A stretch of DNA of 5,908 nt from an uncultured Clostridia bacterium. GTDB lineage: Bacteria > Bacillota > Clostridia > Oscillospirales > Acutalibacteraceae. Below, piece after piece: positions 5,169 to 5,908 of this stretch. Position 1 is the first letter of the stretch. Each line of letters starts with the position of its first letter. Made by a program: the position numbers and the translations under genes. The stretch is from assembly GCA_946409885.1 (NCBI GenBank), contig CAMJYF010000132.1, positions 1-5,908 on the forward strand, read 5' to 3'. The notes under the pieces were generated by a model. It was not told the DNA's origin. It made no database searches and saw only the letters and a program-made list of their open reading frames with translations.

Positions 5169-5176
5169 TTTCAGCG

Positions 5177-5908
5177 TTACCCTGCCGCTTGGGCTTTGAC
5201 GGAATCGATATACTTCTTGATGTTGGCGATACCGCTGAACAGCTCCACTTCGCTGCCGGCGGGCACCACCAGCGTGGGGGCCTGTTTCAGGCCCAGGGCC
5301 TTGGCTTCCTCCTCGTTCTGGGAGACGTACTTTTTCACGTAGGGGATGCCGGCTTTATCCAGCCACTGGCCCGCCAGCTTGCAGTTGGGGCAGGTTTCGG
5401 TGGCGAACAGCACGATGGCGGTCTCCTTGACCTCCTCGTTGACGGTATAGGCTTCCTCGGCTTTGGCCGCCGCCTTGTCGTGGCCCTTTTTCAGCACGGA
5501 ACGGCTGATGTCGTACAGCTTGCGGTCCTTGTATTCCTGCGCCTTGCCGTCGTTCCAGTTCTGCACCGGGCGGTAATAGCCGGTGATGCGGCTGTAGACC
5601 TCGGTCTCCTTGCCGCAGTGGGGGCAGGTGAACTGCTCGCCGGTCAGATAGCCGTGGTCGCGGCAGACGGAATAGGTGGGGGAGAGGGTGTAGTAGGGCA
5701 GCTTGTAGTTGTCCGCGATCTTGCGCACCAGCGTGGCGGCCGCCTTCCAGTCCGGCAGCTTCTCGCCCAAAAAGGCGTGGAACACGGTGCCGGAGGTGTA
5801 CAGGGTCTGCAGCTCGTCCTGAATATCCAGCGCGCTGAACACGTCCTCCGTGTAGCCCACGGGCAGGTGGGAGGAGTTGGTGTAGTAGGGCGTGCCGTTC
5901 ATGTTGGC
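5177..5908 (-). CDS. nrdD: Anaerobic (class III) ribonucleoside-triphosphate reductase with C-terminal redoxin domain (partial, N-terminus beyond right edge)
   Basis: Only the last 243 residues are in the window; the frame runs off the right edge, so the Met at 5902 is internal. The enzyme reduces ribonucleotides to deoxyribonucleotides in anaerobes through a glycyl radical installed by NrdG. Numbering from that Met: YYTNSSHLPV (6-15) is a typical NrdD core segment. A zinc site is suggested by CRDH (80-83) and CPHC (93-96). The radical site is SRITGYYRPVQNWNDGK (104-120), with Gly 108 the radical residue. Most NrdD proteins end soon after this. Here a charged linker (about 121-157) leads to an extra domain of about 80 residues with TCPNCK (170-175), a CPxC redox-active pair, and a cis-proline-like APT (208-210), as in thioredoxin, glutaredoxin and NrdH folds. 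I infer a built-in thiol reductant. No nrdG follows; a terminator does. Confidence 0.95.
   Translation of the reverse strand, partial: ANMNGTPYYTNSSHLPVGYTEDVFSALDIQDELQTLYTSGTVFHAFLGEKLPDWKAAATLVRKIADNYKLPYYTLSPTYSVCRDHGYLTGEQFTCPHCGKETEVYSRITGYYRPVQNWNDGKAQEYKDRKLYDISRSVLKKGHDKAAAKAEEAYTVNEEVKETAIVLFATETCPNCKLAGQWLDKAGIPYVKKYVSQNEEEAKALGLKQAPTLVVPAGSEVELFSGIANIKKYIDSVKAQAAG

Larger units (their letters stand above)
4853..5176. other. 324-bp intergenic region between nrdD and the deacetylase gene
   Basis: From the nrdD side it contains a heptamer array (5132-5168), a direct repeat AGAGGAGAG (5104-5112 and 5117-5125) and a strong terminator (5016-5066). Then comes the deacetylase upstream region, with a palindrome (4926-4942), a GCGGAT direct repeat flanking GACAAAAGCT (4901-4927), and the ribosome binding site at 4859-4864. 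No convincing promoter with both boxes was found for the deacetylase. I see no protein or RNA gene here; nrdG, which often follows nrdD, is not present. Confidence 0.6.

Overview
The window looks like chromosomal DNA from an obligately anaerobic, fairly GC-rich Bacillota, most likely a gut-type member of the Clostridia. The basis is a class III (oxygen-sensitive, glycyl-radical) ribonucleotide reductase, strong AGGAGG-type ribosome binding sites, near-consensus housekeeping promoters, and a secreted protein with a typical short clostridial signal peptide. No genus can be named from the sequence alone.

Layout from left to right. (1) 1-1719, minus: a large secreted protein of unknown function, cut by the left edge. 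(2) 1720-1965: its leader, promoter and a long inverted repeat. (3) 1966-3240, minus: an unusual 424-residue TetR-type regulator with two helix-turn-helix domains in one chain. (4) 3241-3421: a compact divergent control region with a promoter in each direction. (5) 3422-3772, plus: a 116-residue single-domain cupin. (6) 3773-3949: a convergent intergenic region holding two arrays of 7-bp repeats in opposite orientation. (7) 3950-4852, minus: a membrane-anchored or secreted polysaccharide deacetylase. (8) 4853-5176: intergenic DNA with a palindrome, a strong terminator and a third 7-bp array. (9) 5177-5908, minus: the C-terminal part of anaerobic ribonucleotide reductase NrdD, fused to a thioredoxin/glutaredoxin-like domain and cut by the right edge.

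The most interesting reading is a small putative regulon around the tandem TetR protein. A closely similar DNA element lies just upstream of, and running into, the -35 box of both the regulator gene and the secreted-protein gene, and directly abuts the -35 box of the divergent cupin gene. A weaker related sequence lies upstream of the deacetylase. I infer that the regulator controls itself, the cupin and the secreted protein, and possibly the deacetylase, perhaps in response to a cell-envelope or small-molecule signal. The ligand and the function of the secreted protein are unknown.

A second, independent signal is a family of 7-bp tandem arrays. Three arrays each begin within about 25 bp after the stop codon of a different gene. 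Each is oriented in the sense of that gene, and each ends in the same TA-AG. Two are 5 units plus AG (37 bp) and one is 4 units plus AG (30 bp). Most plus-strand open frames over the minus-strand genes are antisense shadows and are not annotated.
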